NCBI RefSeq assembly: GCF_900083545.1
Contig: NZ_LT559262.1
Span: 2,575,673-2,639,672 of the forward strand
Source of the DNA: Alistipes provencensis
Lineage (GTDB): Bacteria > Bacteroidota > Bacteroidia > Bacteroidales > Rikenellaceae
Direction of reading: 5' to 3'
DNA length: 64,000 bases
Positions within the stretch are counted from its first letter, which is position 1. Each line of letters begins with the position of its first letter. This document shows, in pieces, positions 1 to 6,668 of this stretch. The position numbers and the translations under genes were made by a program. A model generated the notes under the pieces. It was given only the letters and a program-made list of their open reading frames with translations. It was not told where the DNA came from and made no database searches.

Positions 1-1021
1 TGGCCTGGATGTTGAGGCCCTGCCCGCTGTACACGAAGGCATTCCGGTCGCCGTCGAACAGCGGTTCGTCGCAGGTGCGTCCCATATAATCGGTGTAAAA
101 GGCGAATCCGCGGTATTTGAGGATGAAGTCGGCGAAGTAGGAGCCGAGGTTGCGCGTGGCGTCGTCGGGCATGATTGCGCCCCGCTGGCCTTTCAGGCGC
201 GAAGCCTTGTGGTTGTAGGAGTAGGCCCCGGCGATCAGGATGCGGGGACGTTCCTCGAAGTCGAAATCGCCTTCCAGCAGGTCGCCCTTGGCCGAGAAGC
301 GCCCCAGTGGGTAGAGCTCCAGACGCCCCGTGTAGGCCATTCCGCCGTTCGACGAGCTGCCCCAGTTGCGGCCCTCGCCGAGTGTCACGGAGCCTTTGGC
401 CGAGAGGTCGAAGCCACTTTTGCGGTCGAGGTTGTACTCGCCGAAGAACCCGAAATCGCGGTCGAGGTTGAACTCGCTGTTGACGATGCTGCGGTCGACG
501 AACTGCAGGGCGCTCGACGAGTTGATCCGCGCCCGGTTGGCCTTGATCTTGGTCTGTCCGAACCCGATGTTCCATTTGGCGCTCGGGACGTAGTAGACGA
601 TGGCGTCGCGCACGATGTTCATGCTCCCGTTGGGCAGCACCTCGGTGTCGTATCCCGTGAATCCCAACTGGACCGAGTAGACCAGTTTGGGCGAGTAGAT
701 GTAACCGTCGAACCGCAGCCGGAGGCGCTTGACGCGGGCGTCGGTCTTGGTGAGCGTGAAATCGTCGTCGAACGACAGCGACAGGAGGTTCTGCATCCGA
801 AAACGCATCGTCAGCTCGAACCAGTTGTTTTTGGGGCGGAACGTGATTCCCTTGCCGACCTCGATGTTGGGCATGTTGCGCAGTTGCTCGATCAGTTCGT
901 AGGTCGAATCGGCCGTAATGATTTCGGTCTGCGGCTGGACGGTTCGGGGTTGCGGCTCCCGGGCCTCGGCCAGTGACCAGCAGGCGGTGAGCAGGAGCAG
1001 GATCGGTAATTTTTTCATCAT
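1..1021 (-). CDS. Phosphate-selective porin O/P-like outer-membrane protein (3' part missing)
   Basis: The reading frame is open on the minus strand from ATG at 1021 to the left edge, so the C-terminal part lies outside the window. It begins MMKKLPILLLLTACWSLAEA, a signal peptide. A short linker and a run of amphipathic strands follow, with phrases such as RFRMQNLLSLSFDD, RLRLRFDGYIYSPKLVYSVQ and NIGFGQTKIKANRARINSSS. The latter resembles the 'GQxK..FsrexxxSS' region of OprO/OprP-like porins that Bacteroidetes use for anion or polyphosphate uptake. An N-terminal stretch of about 30 residues (QTEIITADSTYELIEQLRNM) precedes the barrel. The gene stands alone with its own upstream region. Substrate cannot be told from sequence; the family assignment is fairly firm and the substrate is unknown. 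Confidence 0.75.
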   Translation of the reverse strand, partial: MMKKLPILLLLTACWSLAEAREPQPRTVQPQTEIITADSTYELIEQLRNMPNIEVGKGITFRPKNNWFELTMRFRMQNLLSLSFDDDFTLTKTDARVKRLRLRFDGYIYSPKLVYSVQLGFTGYDTEVLPNGSMNIVRDAIVYYVPSAKWNIGFGQTKIKANRARINSSSALQFVDRSIVNSEFNLDRDFGFFGEYNLDRKSGFDLSAKGSVTLGEGRNWGSSSNGGMAYTGRLELYPLGRFSAKGDLLEGDFDFEERPRILIAGAYSYNHKASRLKGQRGAIMPDDATRNLGSYFADFILKYRGFAFYTDYMGRTCDEPLFDGDRNAFVYSGQGLNIQA

Positions 1022-1059
1022 CTGTGTTTCTGTTTGTTTCCCTTCGGGGACGTGCCGGA

Positions 1060-1067
1060 CAAAAATA
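1060..1067 (-). promoter_or_regulatory. -7 promoter element of the porin gene
   Basis: TATTTTTG on the minus strand matches the Bacteroidetes -7 consensus TAnnTTTG, about 38 nt before the porin start codon. No good TTTG -33 box lies 19-21 nt upstream, so only the -7 half is supported. Confidence 0.45.
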
Positions 1068-1202
1068 CAAAAAATGTGCACGCCTTGAAGATTCCGGTGC
1101 AAAGTTGGGGCGTAAATCTGAAATAAACTTGAAATCACGGCTTTTGCAGCTCCGGAAACGCGATAAAAAACGGAAAAAATAGGATTTGTGGAATAAAATG
1201 TG

Positions 1203-1210
1203 TATGTTTG
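1203..1210 (+). promoter_or_regulatory. -7 promoter element of the cold-shock gene pair
   Basis: TATGTTTG fits TAnnTTTG exactly. The nearest TTTG upstream (1185-1188) is only 14 nt away, shorter than the usual 19-21, so the -33 half is weak. Transcription would start near 1216, leaving a 5' leader of about 170 nt before the first gene. Confidence 0.45.
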
Positions 1211-1387
1211 TACCGAAAACAATCGAGTTTTGTTTTGAATCTTCTTTGGCAAGTGTCTGATACTGCATCTGTATAGCAGTTTCCCCAATTCTCAAAATCG
1301 ACCTCATCCCTTACTCTTTTGTTCTGTGCGATGCGTTTGCGGCGTATTGCAGTTGTTTTCCGAATCCGCAAAAAACAAATAGATTGA
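1211..1387 (+). other. Long 5' leader of the cold-shock gene pair
   Basis: The stretch 1022-1387 contains no credible gene. Its second half is a probable untranslated leader of about 170 nt. A 7-bp inverted repeat (AAAACAA at 1216-1222, TTGTTTT at 1230-1236) lies at its 5' end. Long structured leaders are typical of cold-shock mRNAs, where they act as temperature-responsive elements; for this one that is inference only. Confidence 0.35.
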
Positions 1388-1834
1388 ATGGCCAAACGAA
1401 TTACATCGGGAAAGCGAGAAAGAGAAAAACTAAAACAGACAAAGCGTCAGGACAAGCAGAAGAAAAAGGAGGAGCGCACGAGCGGCGGCAGTCGCAGCTT
1501 CGAGGATATGCTGGCTTACGTCGATGAGAACGGCGTGCTTCATACCTCGCAGGAGGACGTAAAACCCCGGGAGGAGATCGACATCTCCGAGATCGAGGTT
1601 TCGGTGCCCCGGCAGTCGGAGATCGAGGACGAGGAGCCCCTGAGCGGACGGGTGGAGTATTTCACCTCTTCGAAGGGATACGGCTTCATCAAGGACGCCT
1701 CGGACGGCGAAAAATACTTTTTCCACGTCACCAACGCCCCGGCGGGGATCGCCGAAGGCGACCGGGTGACCTTCGAGCTTGAGCGCGGCACGCGCGGAAT
1801 GAACGCAGTACGGATAGCTATTATCAACAAATAG
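1388..1834 (+). CDS. Cold-shock-domain protein with basic N-terminal tail
   Basis: This 148-residue protein has a Lys/Arg-rich N-terminus (residues 1-30), an acidic linker (about 55-83) and a C-terminal cold-shock domain (about 85-148). The two nucleic-acid-binding motifs are visible: KGYGFI at 96-101 and YFFHV at 110-114. It is about twice the length of a classical CspA (about 70 residues), the extra being the tail. It probably binds single-stranded RNA or DNA and remodels mRNA structure in the cytoplasm. It lies 35 bp before an RRM RNA-binding gene in the same direction and probably shares its transcript. ATG 1388 is the first start in frame. Confidence 0.88.
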   Translation: MAKRITSGKREREKLKQTKRQDKQKKKEERTSGGSRSFEDMLAYVDENGVLHTSQEDVKPREEIDISEIEVSVPRQSEIEDEEPLSGRVEYFTSSKGYGFIKDASDGEKYFFHVTNAPAGIAEGDRVTFELERGTRGMNAVRIAIINK

Positions 1835-1869
1835 GCATTTTTTAACTTTTATTTTAATTTTTTAGCAGA

Positions 1870-2187
1870 ATGAACATTTATGTTTCGCATCTGAGCTGGG
1901 GCACGAGCAGTGAAGGCTTAGGAAATTTATTCGCACAGTTTGGCGAAGTCGCTTCGGCCAACGTCATCACTGACCGGGAAACGGGTCGTTCGCGCGGTTT
2001 CGGCTTTGTCGAAATGCCCGATGACGAGCAGGCTCGGAAGGCAATGGAACAGCTCAACGGCACCAACTTCGAGGGCCAGACGATCACCGTAAACGAGGCT
2101 CGTCCGCGTGAGGAGCGTCCTTCGGGTGGTTTCGGCGGCAACCGCGGCGGTGGCTACGGCGGCGGCAACCGCGGCCGGAGATTCTAA
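1870..2187 (+). CDS. RRM-domain RNA-binding protein
   Basis: The 105-residue protein consists of one RNA recognition motif (about 1-80) and a Gly/Arg-rich tail (GGFGGNRGGGYGGGNRGRRF). RNP2 (IYVSHL, 3-8) and RNP1 (RGFGFVEM, 42-49) are intact with the aromatic residues that stack on RNA. Such small glycine-rich RRM proteins occur throughout Bacteroidetes and cyanobacteria, where they resemble plant cold-induced GRPs. Its position just behind a cold-shock-domain gene, with a shared terminator after it, suggests a two-gene RNA-chaperone operon. Family call is certain; the role in cold response is inferred. Confidence 0.92.
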   Translation: MNIYVSHLSWGTSSEGLGNLFAQFGEVASANVITDRETGRSRGFGFVEMPDDEQARKAMEQLNGTNFEGQTITVNEARPREERPSGGFGGNRGGGYGGGNRGRRF

Positions 2188-2242
2188 GAACGAGTCCGGA
2201 CAGAGAACGATCTTCGGGGATTTTCCCCTTAACCCATACGAG

Positions 2243-2271
2243 CGAGGCGGTGCGAACCGCCTCGTTTTTTT
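2243..2271 (+). terminator. Rho-independent terminator after the RRM gene
   Basis: A 9-bp GC-rich stem (CGAGGCGGT / ACCGCCTCG) with a GCGA loop is followed by seven T residues. It separates the cold-shock/RRM pair from the radical SAM gene. Confidence 0.92.
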
Positions 2272-2362
2272 ATTTCCCACGCACACAGCGATCTGGGAAA
2301 AATGCGGGAAAATAGCGGGCCGAAGCCCCGTGTTTTTCGAAAAAAAACGATATCTTGCCGTC

Positions 2363-3622
2363 GTGAAAGCAACCGTGCTGGAAAAACTCAAGGTGCTGGC
2401 CGAATCGGCCAAATACGACGTCTCGTGCGCGTCGAGCGGCGTCACGCGCCGCAACCGCCCGGGCGATGTGGGCAGCACGGCGGGGGGGGGGATCTGCCAC
2501 TCCTTCACGGCCGACGGCCGCTGCGTCTCGCTGCTGAAGATCATGCTCACCAACGTCTGCATCTACGACTGCGCCTACTGCATCAACCGCCGCAGCAACG
2601 ACATTCCGCGCGCGGCCTTCACGCCCGGCGAACTGACCGAACTGACGATCGAGTTCTTCCGCCGCAACTACATCGAGGGGCTGTTCCTCTCGTCGGGCGT
2701 CGTCCGCAATCCCGACTACACGATGGAACGCATGGTCCGCGTGGTCCGCGACCTGCGCACGGTCCACCGTTTCAACGGCTACATCCACCTGAAAAGCATT
2801 CCCGGCGCCAGCCCCGAACTGGTCGCCGAGGCGGGACGCTATGCCGACCGCATGAGCGTCAATATCGAAATTCCGACGGAGCGCAACCTGTTGCTGCTGG
2901 CTCCCGACAAGAACTACGAGAGCATCTACCGCCCGATGAGCTACATCCAGCAGGGGGTGCTGCAAAGCGCCGAGGAGCGCGCCCGCTTCCGTCATGCGCC
3001 CCGCTTCGTCCCTGCGGGGCAGAGCACGCAGATGATCGTCGGGGCCACCGACGAGAGCGACCGCGACATCCTGCTGCTCTCGTCGTCGCTCTACGACCGT
3101 CCCACGATGAAGCGCGTCTACTATTCGGGTTTCATCCCGGTGAATCCCTATGACAAACGGCTGCCCGCGCTGGACAAGGCGCCCCTCGTGCGTGAGAACC
3201 GGCTCTATCAGGCCGACTGGCTGATGCGTTTCTATGGATTCCGGGCCGACGAGATCGCCGACGAGCGCACGCCGCGCCTCGATCTGGAGATCGACCCCAA
3301 GCTGGCTTGGGCCTTGCGGCATCCCGAATACTTTCCGGTCGACGTCAACCGCGCCGACTACGAGATGTTGCTGCGCGTGCCGGGCATCGGGGTCAAGTCG
3401 GCGCGGCTGATCGTCGCCTCGCGCCGCTACCGGATGCTGACGCAGCACTCCCTGAAGCAGATCGGCGTGGTGATGAAGAAGGCGCAGTATTTCATCCTCT
3501 GCCGCGAACTGTCCATGGGGCAGGGGGTCAACGAACTCCGCCCGGAGCAGGTGCGCCGCCTGCTCACCGCCCCGCAGCGGCGGAAATCCGATAAGAACGA
3601 GGGCCAACTGACCCTGTTTTGA
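2363..3622 (+). CDS. Putative DNA modification/repair radical SAM protein (TIGR03916-like)
   Basis: The protein has 419 residues from the GTG at 2363. It carries the radical SAM cluster motif CxxxCxxC (C66, C70, C73, in CIYDCAYC), preceded by the family-typical AESAKYDVSC and GGGICHSF segments. A helix-hairpin-helix DNA-binding segment lies near the C-terminus (VNRADYEMLLRVPGIGVKSA). GTG 2363 is chosen because the conserved family N-terminus starts there; the longer open frame upstream runs through the terminator and RRM gene. A -7-like TATCTTG at 2351-2357 would place the transcript start at the GTG itself. The next gene is its usual partner. The reaction is unknown; a role in DNA repair is inferred from the HhH and the partner. 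Ten consecutive G (2482-2491) fall inside codons 40-43. Confidence 0.88.
   Translation: MKATVLEKLKVLAESAKYDVSCASSGVTRRNRPGDVGSTAGGGICHSFTADGRCVSLLKIMLTNVCIYDCAYCINRRSNDIPRAAFTPGELTELTIEFFRRNYIEGLFLSSGVVRNPDYTMERMVRVVRDLRTVHRFNGYIHLKSIPGASPELVAEAGRYADRMSVNIEIPTERNLLLLAPDKNYESIYRPMSYIQQGVLQSAEERARFRHAPRFVPAGQSTQMIVGATDESDRDILLLSSSLYDRPTMKRVYYSGFIPVNPYDKRLPALDKAPLVRENRLYQADWLMRFYGFRADEIADERTPRLDLEIDPKLAWALRHPEYFPVDVNRADYEMLLRVPGIGVKSARLIVASRRYRMLTQHSLKQIGVVMKKAQYFILCRELSMGQGVNELRPEQVRRLLTAPQRRKSDKNEGQLTLF
2482..2491 (+). repeat. G10 homopolymer inside the radical SAM gene
   Basis: Ten consecutive G bases encode Ala-Gly-Gly-Gly at codons 40-43, upstream of the Fe-S cluster motif. Loss or gain of one base would abolish the enzyme. 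Confidence 0.95.
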
Positions 3623-3627
3623 CGCCC

Positions 3628-4389
3628 ATGCTGGTCTTTCGTTACGATAAAACTTTCGACGGGTTGCTGTCGGCCGTGTTCGACGCCTATTCGTTGCATA
3701 TGTTCCCCGAATCGCTGATCGGCCCCGGGGAGCCCGAACCGCTCTTTACGGAGCGCGTCCACGACGTTGTGACCGACGAGGCGCATGCCTCCCGCGTGTG
3801 GCGGGGGCTCGAACGGCGGCTTGTCGCCCGCGCCCGGTCGATGTTCGTCTATGCTTGGCATGGGGAGCAGGCCGGAAGCGACCTGCTGATGCTGCGCTGC
3901 CTGCGGCGTGTTTTCGACGAGGGCGGGGGCGTCGTCGCCGATCAGGGCGATCCCGACATGAAGGCTCTGCACCGGCTGGCGCTTCAGGTCTCCCACGAAC
4001 GCGAGCGCATGAAGCAGTTCGTCCGGCTCCAGAAAGCCGCCGACGGCACCTTTTTCGCTGCCGTGACACCCGAGCACAACGCCCTGCCGCTGGCGCTGGA
4101 CTATTTCATCGACCGTTTCGCCGACCAGCGGTGGCTCATCTACGACCGCAAACGCGACTATGGATACTATTACGACTGTACCTCGGCGCGCCGCATCACG
4201 CTGGAGGACGACCGGGGGATGATCGCCGACAAACTCGCCGACGAGTGGCTTGCCGAGGACGAACGGCAGTTCCAGCTTTTGTGGAAAAATTATTTCCGGG
4301 CGCTGGCCATTCCCCAGCGGACGAACGAACGCCTCCAGCGCCGCATGATGCCGCGCCGTTACTGGAAACACCTGACCGAAATGGAGTGA
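3628..4389 (+). CDS. TIGR03915-family putative DNA metabolism protein
   Basis: This 253-residue protein begins MLVFRYDKTFDGLLSAVFDAY, the family-typical opening. Later motifs are HEREHMKQFVRLQ-like (HERERMKQFVRLQ), FIDRFADQRWLIYDRKRDYG and a C-terminal KNYFRALAIPQRTN. The family is known for occurring next to the TIGR03916 radical SAM protein, as it does here, five bases downstream. In other phyla it can be joined to a uracil-DNA-glycosylase-like domain, absent here. ATG 3628 is preferred over the TTG at 3619, which would overlap the previous stop. The molecular function is not known; involvement in DNA repair is inferred from the pairing. Confidence 0.85.
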   Translation: MLVFRYDKTFDGLLSAVFDAYSLHMFPESLIGPGEPEPLFTERVHDVVTDEAHASRVWRGLERRLVARARSMFVYAWHGEQAGSDLLMLRCLRRVFDEGGGVVADQGDPDMKALHRLALQVSHERERMKQFVRLQKAADGTFFAAVTPEHNALPLALDYFIDRFADQRWLIYDRKRDYGYYYDCTSARRITLEDDRGMIADKLADEWLAEDERQFQLLWKNYFRALAIPQRTNERLQRRMMPRRYWKHLTEME

Positions 4390-4401
4390 ATGGCGGCGGG
4401 A

Positions 4402-4965
4402 TTAACGCTGCTGTTTGTCGGGGGCGCCGAAACGCCCGATCACCGGAAAGCCGAAGAACCCGCGCCGCATGGTGACCGTTTTCGGGTGATCCTCCCGGCA
4501 GGAGTTGTAGACCGACGACGATACCTGCATCTTCCGGCGCATGCCGTCGGCGAACGTGATCCGCAGGTAGAAAACATCGTAAGTCCGGCCCTGCACCGAA
4601 CGGTGTCCGACGCGGTGACGGTGGCGGCGCACTTTGTGGATTTTCTCCATGACGGTGATCTGCTCGCCGTACTCCGACGCCGGGTCTGCCAGCAGGTAAT
4701 TGCCGCCCATGAGGAGGAAATAGAGCGCGGTTCCGACTCCGAACAGGTGGCACAACCGGTTTATGTCCCGGTCGTCGGACCCCGTCAGCCGGTTCCACCG
4801 CCGTGAAAGGATCGGCATCGTGACCACGGCTCCGCCGACGGCGAGAACAACGGGTAACCACCCGGCGATCCGGGTCTTTTCGTAACAGAGATAACCGTAC
4901 ACCCCTGCCACCAGCAGAAGCATCATTGCGGAGATGCGTACGATATTCAACAGTCGGTTGCCCAT
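4402..4965 (-). CDS. Hypothetical membrane protein
   Basis: The 187-residue protein has about three hydrophobic segments (roughly residues 8-27, 34-52 and 72-92), then a soluble part. The latter includes a basic patch KIHKVRRHRHRVGHRS and a predicted beta-rich end (TYDVFYLRITFADGMRRKMQV). I do not recognise a family. It is convergent with the DNA-repair pair (12 bp between stops) and downstream of tRNA-Ser, from which a terminator separates it. It appears to be a genuine gene because the hydrophobic pattern is coherent and no good plus-strand gene competes. Confidence 0.65.
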   Translation of the reverse strand: MGNRLLNIVRISAMMLLLVAGVYGYLCYEKTRIAGWLPVVLAVGGAVVTMPILSRRWNRLTGSDDRDINRLCHLFGVGTALYFLLMGGNYLLADPASEYGEQITVMEKIHKVRRHRHRVGHRSVQGRTYDVFYLRITFADGMRRKMQVSSSVYNSCREDHPKTVTMRRGFFGFPVIGRFGAPDKQQR

Positions 4966-4995
4966 AATCCGGATAATGACAGATGGTCTGAAAGT

Positions 4996-5026
4996 AAAAA
5001 TCCTGCAAACGTCTATTTGCAGGATT
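4996..5026 (-). terminator. Terminator of tRNA-Ser
   Basis: An 11-bp stem (AATCCTGCAAA / TTTGCAGGATT, on 4999-5009 and 5016-5026) is followed on the minus strand by a T run. It lies 7 nt past the tRNA 3' end. Confidence 0.85.
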
Positions 5027-5032
5027 CCTTGG

Positions 5033-5121
5033 CGGAGAGGACGAGATTCGAACTCGTGGTACAGGTTGCCCCGTACGTCGGTTTAGCAAACCGGTGGTTT
5101 CAGCCACTCACCCACCTCTCC
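5033..5121 (-). tRNA. tRNA-Ser (anticodon GCT)
   Basis: On the minus strand this 89-nt gene folds as a class II tRNA: acceptor GGAGAGG/CCTCTCC, anticodon GCT in the TTTGCTAAA loop, a long variable arm, and the T-loop sequence GTTCGAATC. The discriminator base is G, as in other serine tRNAs. No CCA is encoded. Confidence 0.96.
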
Positions 5122-5158
5122 GGTCACGCCTCCCGGCTGTTAGCTCCGAAAGGGTGTG

Positions 5159-5189
5159 CAAATATAGAATCTTTTTGGGTAAATTCAAA
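5159..5189 (-). promoter_or_regulatory. Promoter of tRNA-Ser
   Basis: On the minus strand TTTG (5189-5186) is followed after 19 nt by TATATTTG (5166-5159), a textbook Bacteroidetes promoter. Transcription would begin about 37 nt before the mature tRNA. Confidence 0.85.
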
Positions 5190-5208
5190 GAATTGCGGTC
5201 AAAATTTA

Positions 5209-5334
5209 TATATTTGCATAAATCTCCGGGCGCGTTTTGAAACCCCTTCGTCGTATATTATATATGGTGTGCTGCCGTGTCGCGGCATCCGCTGCCGCAC
5301 GGCCTGCGGCCGGAGAACGCTGTGAGCGGCCGCT
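5209..5334 (+). promoter_or_regulatory. -7 element and GC-rich structured leader before the DUF4861 gene
   Basis: TATATTTG (5209-5216) fits the -7 consensus and would start a leader of about 150 nt. The leader contains three successive hairpin-forming elements: GCGGCA/TGCCGC (5282-5298), CGGCC/GGCCG (5300-5312) and the perfect palindrome AGCGGCCGCT (5325-5334). No -33 box is clear. These could act as leader regulation or simply as GC-rich spacer. Confidence 0.45.
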
Positions 5335-5373
5335 GCGCGGAACCGGAACGAATCATTGAAAAACTGAAACAGC

Positions 5374-6549
5374 ATGAAACGGATTTTAACTCTTTTGCTG
5401 GCCCTCGGTGCCGTCTGCACCCTGAACGCCAAGACCCAGAAATGCAACTACCGCGTAACCGTCACGGGTTCGCGGCTTGAATGCCCGGTCGTCATCCGGG
5501 ATGTGCCCGAGTGGGCCCAGAGCGCCGTCGTGTCGCTCGGGGGCGTTCACCAGATCCCGTCCCAGTTGGATAAACGGTTGGGCGAACTGGTCTTCGTGGC
5601 CAACATCTCCGGGCAGCAGAATTTTCGCGTGGTCTACTCCTCGGAACCCGACAAGCGGGTGTTCAAGAGCCGCGTGCACGCCCAGATGTGGCTGAAGAAT
5701 CCGGATAAGAGCCTGCGGGCGGCCGATACGCTCTCCTCGACGCAGAACGACATGTACCACAAGCTCCACCACCACGGCCCGGCTTTCGAGTCGGAATATG
5801 CCGCCTACCGCATCTATTTCGACAACAAGCAGACCATCGACACCTACGGTAAGAAACGCCCCCGGCTGGAACTGGCCGAGACGATGTGGTACCCCTCGGA
5901 CGAACAGTTGGCCGCCGGTTACGGACACGACAACCTGCGGGTCTTCGGCTCGGTGGGCGTGGGGGCACTCAAAGGCTGGGATGCCGAAAAGAACAAGATG
6001 GTCCACATCGCCGATTTCAAACGCCGCGAAGCCCGCATTCTGGCCAAAGGCCCCATCCGCACGATCGTCGAGATGCGGGTCGAGGGGTGGAAATACGGCG
6101 GCCGTGAGATTACGATGACTTCGCGTTACATCCTCTATGCCGGGCACGGCGACGTGCAGGTCGAGAACCGCATCGAGGGCGATTTCAAGGGGCTGATCTT
6201 CACGACGGGCGTGATGAAGATGGCCGGGAACAAGGTCTATAGGGACGACAACGTGATCGCCGCTTTCGGACGCGATTATCCCGAGAACGACACCCTGAAA
6301 TGGGAGAAGGAGAGCGTCGGGCTGGCCGTCGCCGTGCCGCAGAAGCAGGTGGTCTCGCAGATCGACGACAAGACCAGCTACCTGTTCCAGCTTGCTCCCG
6401 ACGCCCGCGGACGTATCGACTATGTGTTCGAAATGATCTGGCGCAAGAGCGAATGGCTCAAGGACCGCAGCGACACCCAGTGTGTTTTGGGGCTGATGGA
6501 ATCGGTCCGTTCGGCCCGCACGGCGGTCGTCGTCTCGCGGATTCCGTAG
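5374..6549 (+). CDS. DUF4861 domain-containing secreted protein of the pectin locus
   Basis: The 391-residue protein starts with a signal peptide (MKRILTLLLALGAVCTLNA), and the remainder is DUF4861. Recognisable segments include HHHGPAFESEYAAYRIYFDNKQTIDTYGKK, shown here only in part as HHHGPAFESEYAAYRIYF, plus AETMWYPSDEQLAAGYGHD and VGVGALKGWD. DUF4861 proteins sit in pectin and rhamnogalacturonan loci of Bacteroidetes and are suspected to be glycan-active, but no reaction is assigned here. It is the first gene of a co-oriented series ending with SusC/D and lies 119 bp before the GH28 gene, with a promoter between them. Confidence 0.85.
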   Translation: MKRILTLLLALGAVCTLNAKTQKCNYRVTVTGSRLECPVVIRDVPEWAQSAVVSLGGVHQIPSQLDKRLGELVFVANISGQQNFRVVYSSEPDKRVFKSRVHAQMWLKNPDKSLRAADTLSSTQNDMYHKLHHHGPAFESEYAAYRIYFDNKQTIDTYGKKRPRLELAETMWYPSDEQLAAGYGHDNLRVFGSVGVGALKGWDAEKNKMVHIADFKRREARILAKGPIRTIVEMRVEGWKYGGREITMTSRYILYAGHGDVQVENRIEGDFKGLIFTTGVMKMAGNKVYRDDNVIAAFGRDYPENDTLKWEKESVGLAVAVPQKQVVSQIDDKTSYLFQLAPDARGRIDYVFEMIWRKSEWLKDRSDTQCVLGLMESVRSARTAVVVSRIP

Positions 6550-6609
6550 TTTTGAAAAAAAGTACATCGTTTGCGTCAAAAAATCCCGGTCCGATAGGCT
6601 GAGGCAGTT

Positions 6610-6649
6610 TACTTTTGTATACCTGAAATTCCGAAAATTTTAAGTATAC
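6610..6649 (+). promoter_or_regulatory. -7 element and imperfect palindrome before the GH28 gene
   Basis: TACTTTTG at 6610-6617 fits the -7 consensus. A 14-bp imperfect palindrome with GTATAC at both ends (arms 6617-6630 and 6636-6649) begins at its last base. There is one mismatch, one G-T pair and a 5-nt centre. This is a plausible operator or start-site hairpin for the pectin genes. No -33 box is evident. Confidence 0.5.
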
Positions 6650-6668
6650 GAATAAAACTACCTCTCTT

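Noticed and set aside
2108..2362. Longer N-terminus for the radical SAM protein
   Set aside because: It would run through the RRM gene end and a strong terminator; the family N-terminus begins at the GTG at 2363.
4390..4806. Plus-strand frame of 138 codons after the DNA-repair pair
   Set aside because: The minus-strand membrane protein in the same region has coherent hydrophobic spans; the plus frame has none and no family resemblance.
5017..5325. Plus-strand frame of 102 codons
   Set aside because: It lies across the tRNA-Ser gene and its promoter and has no coding character.
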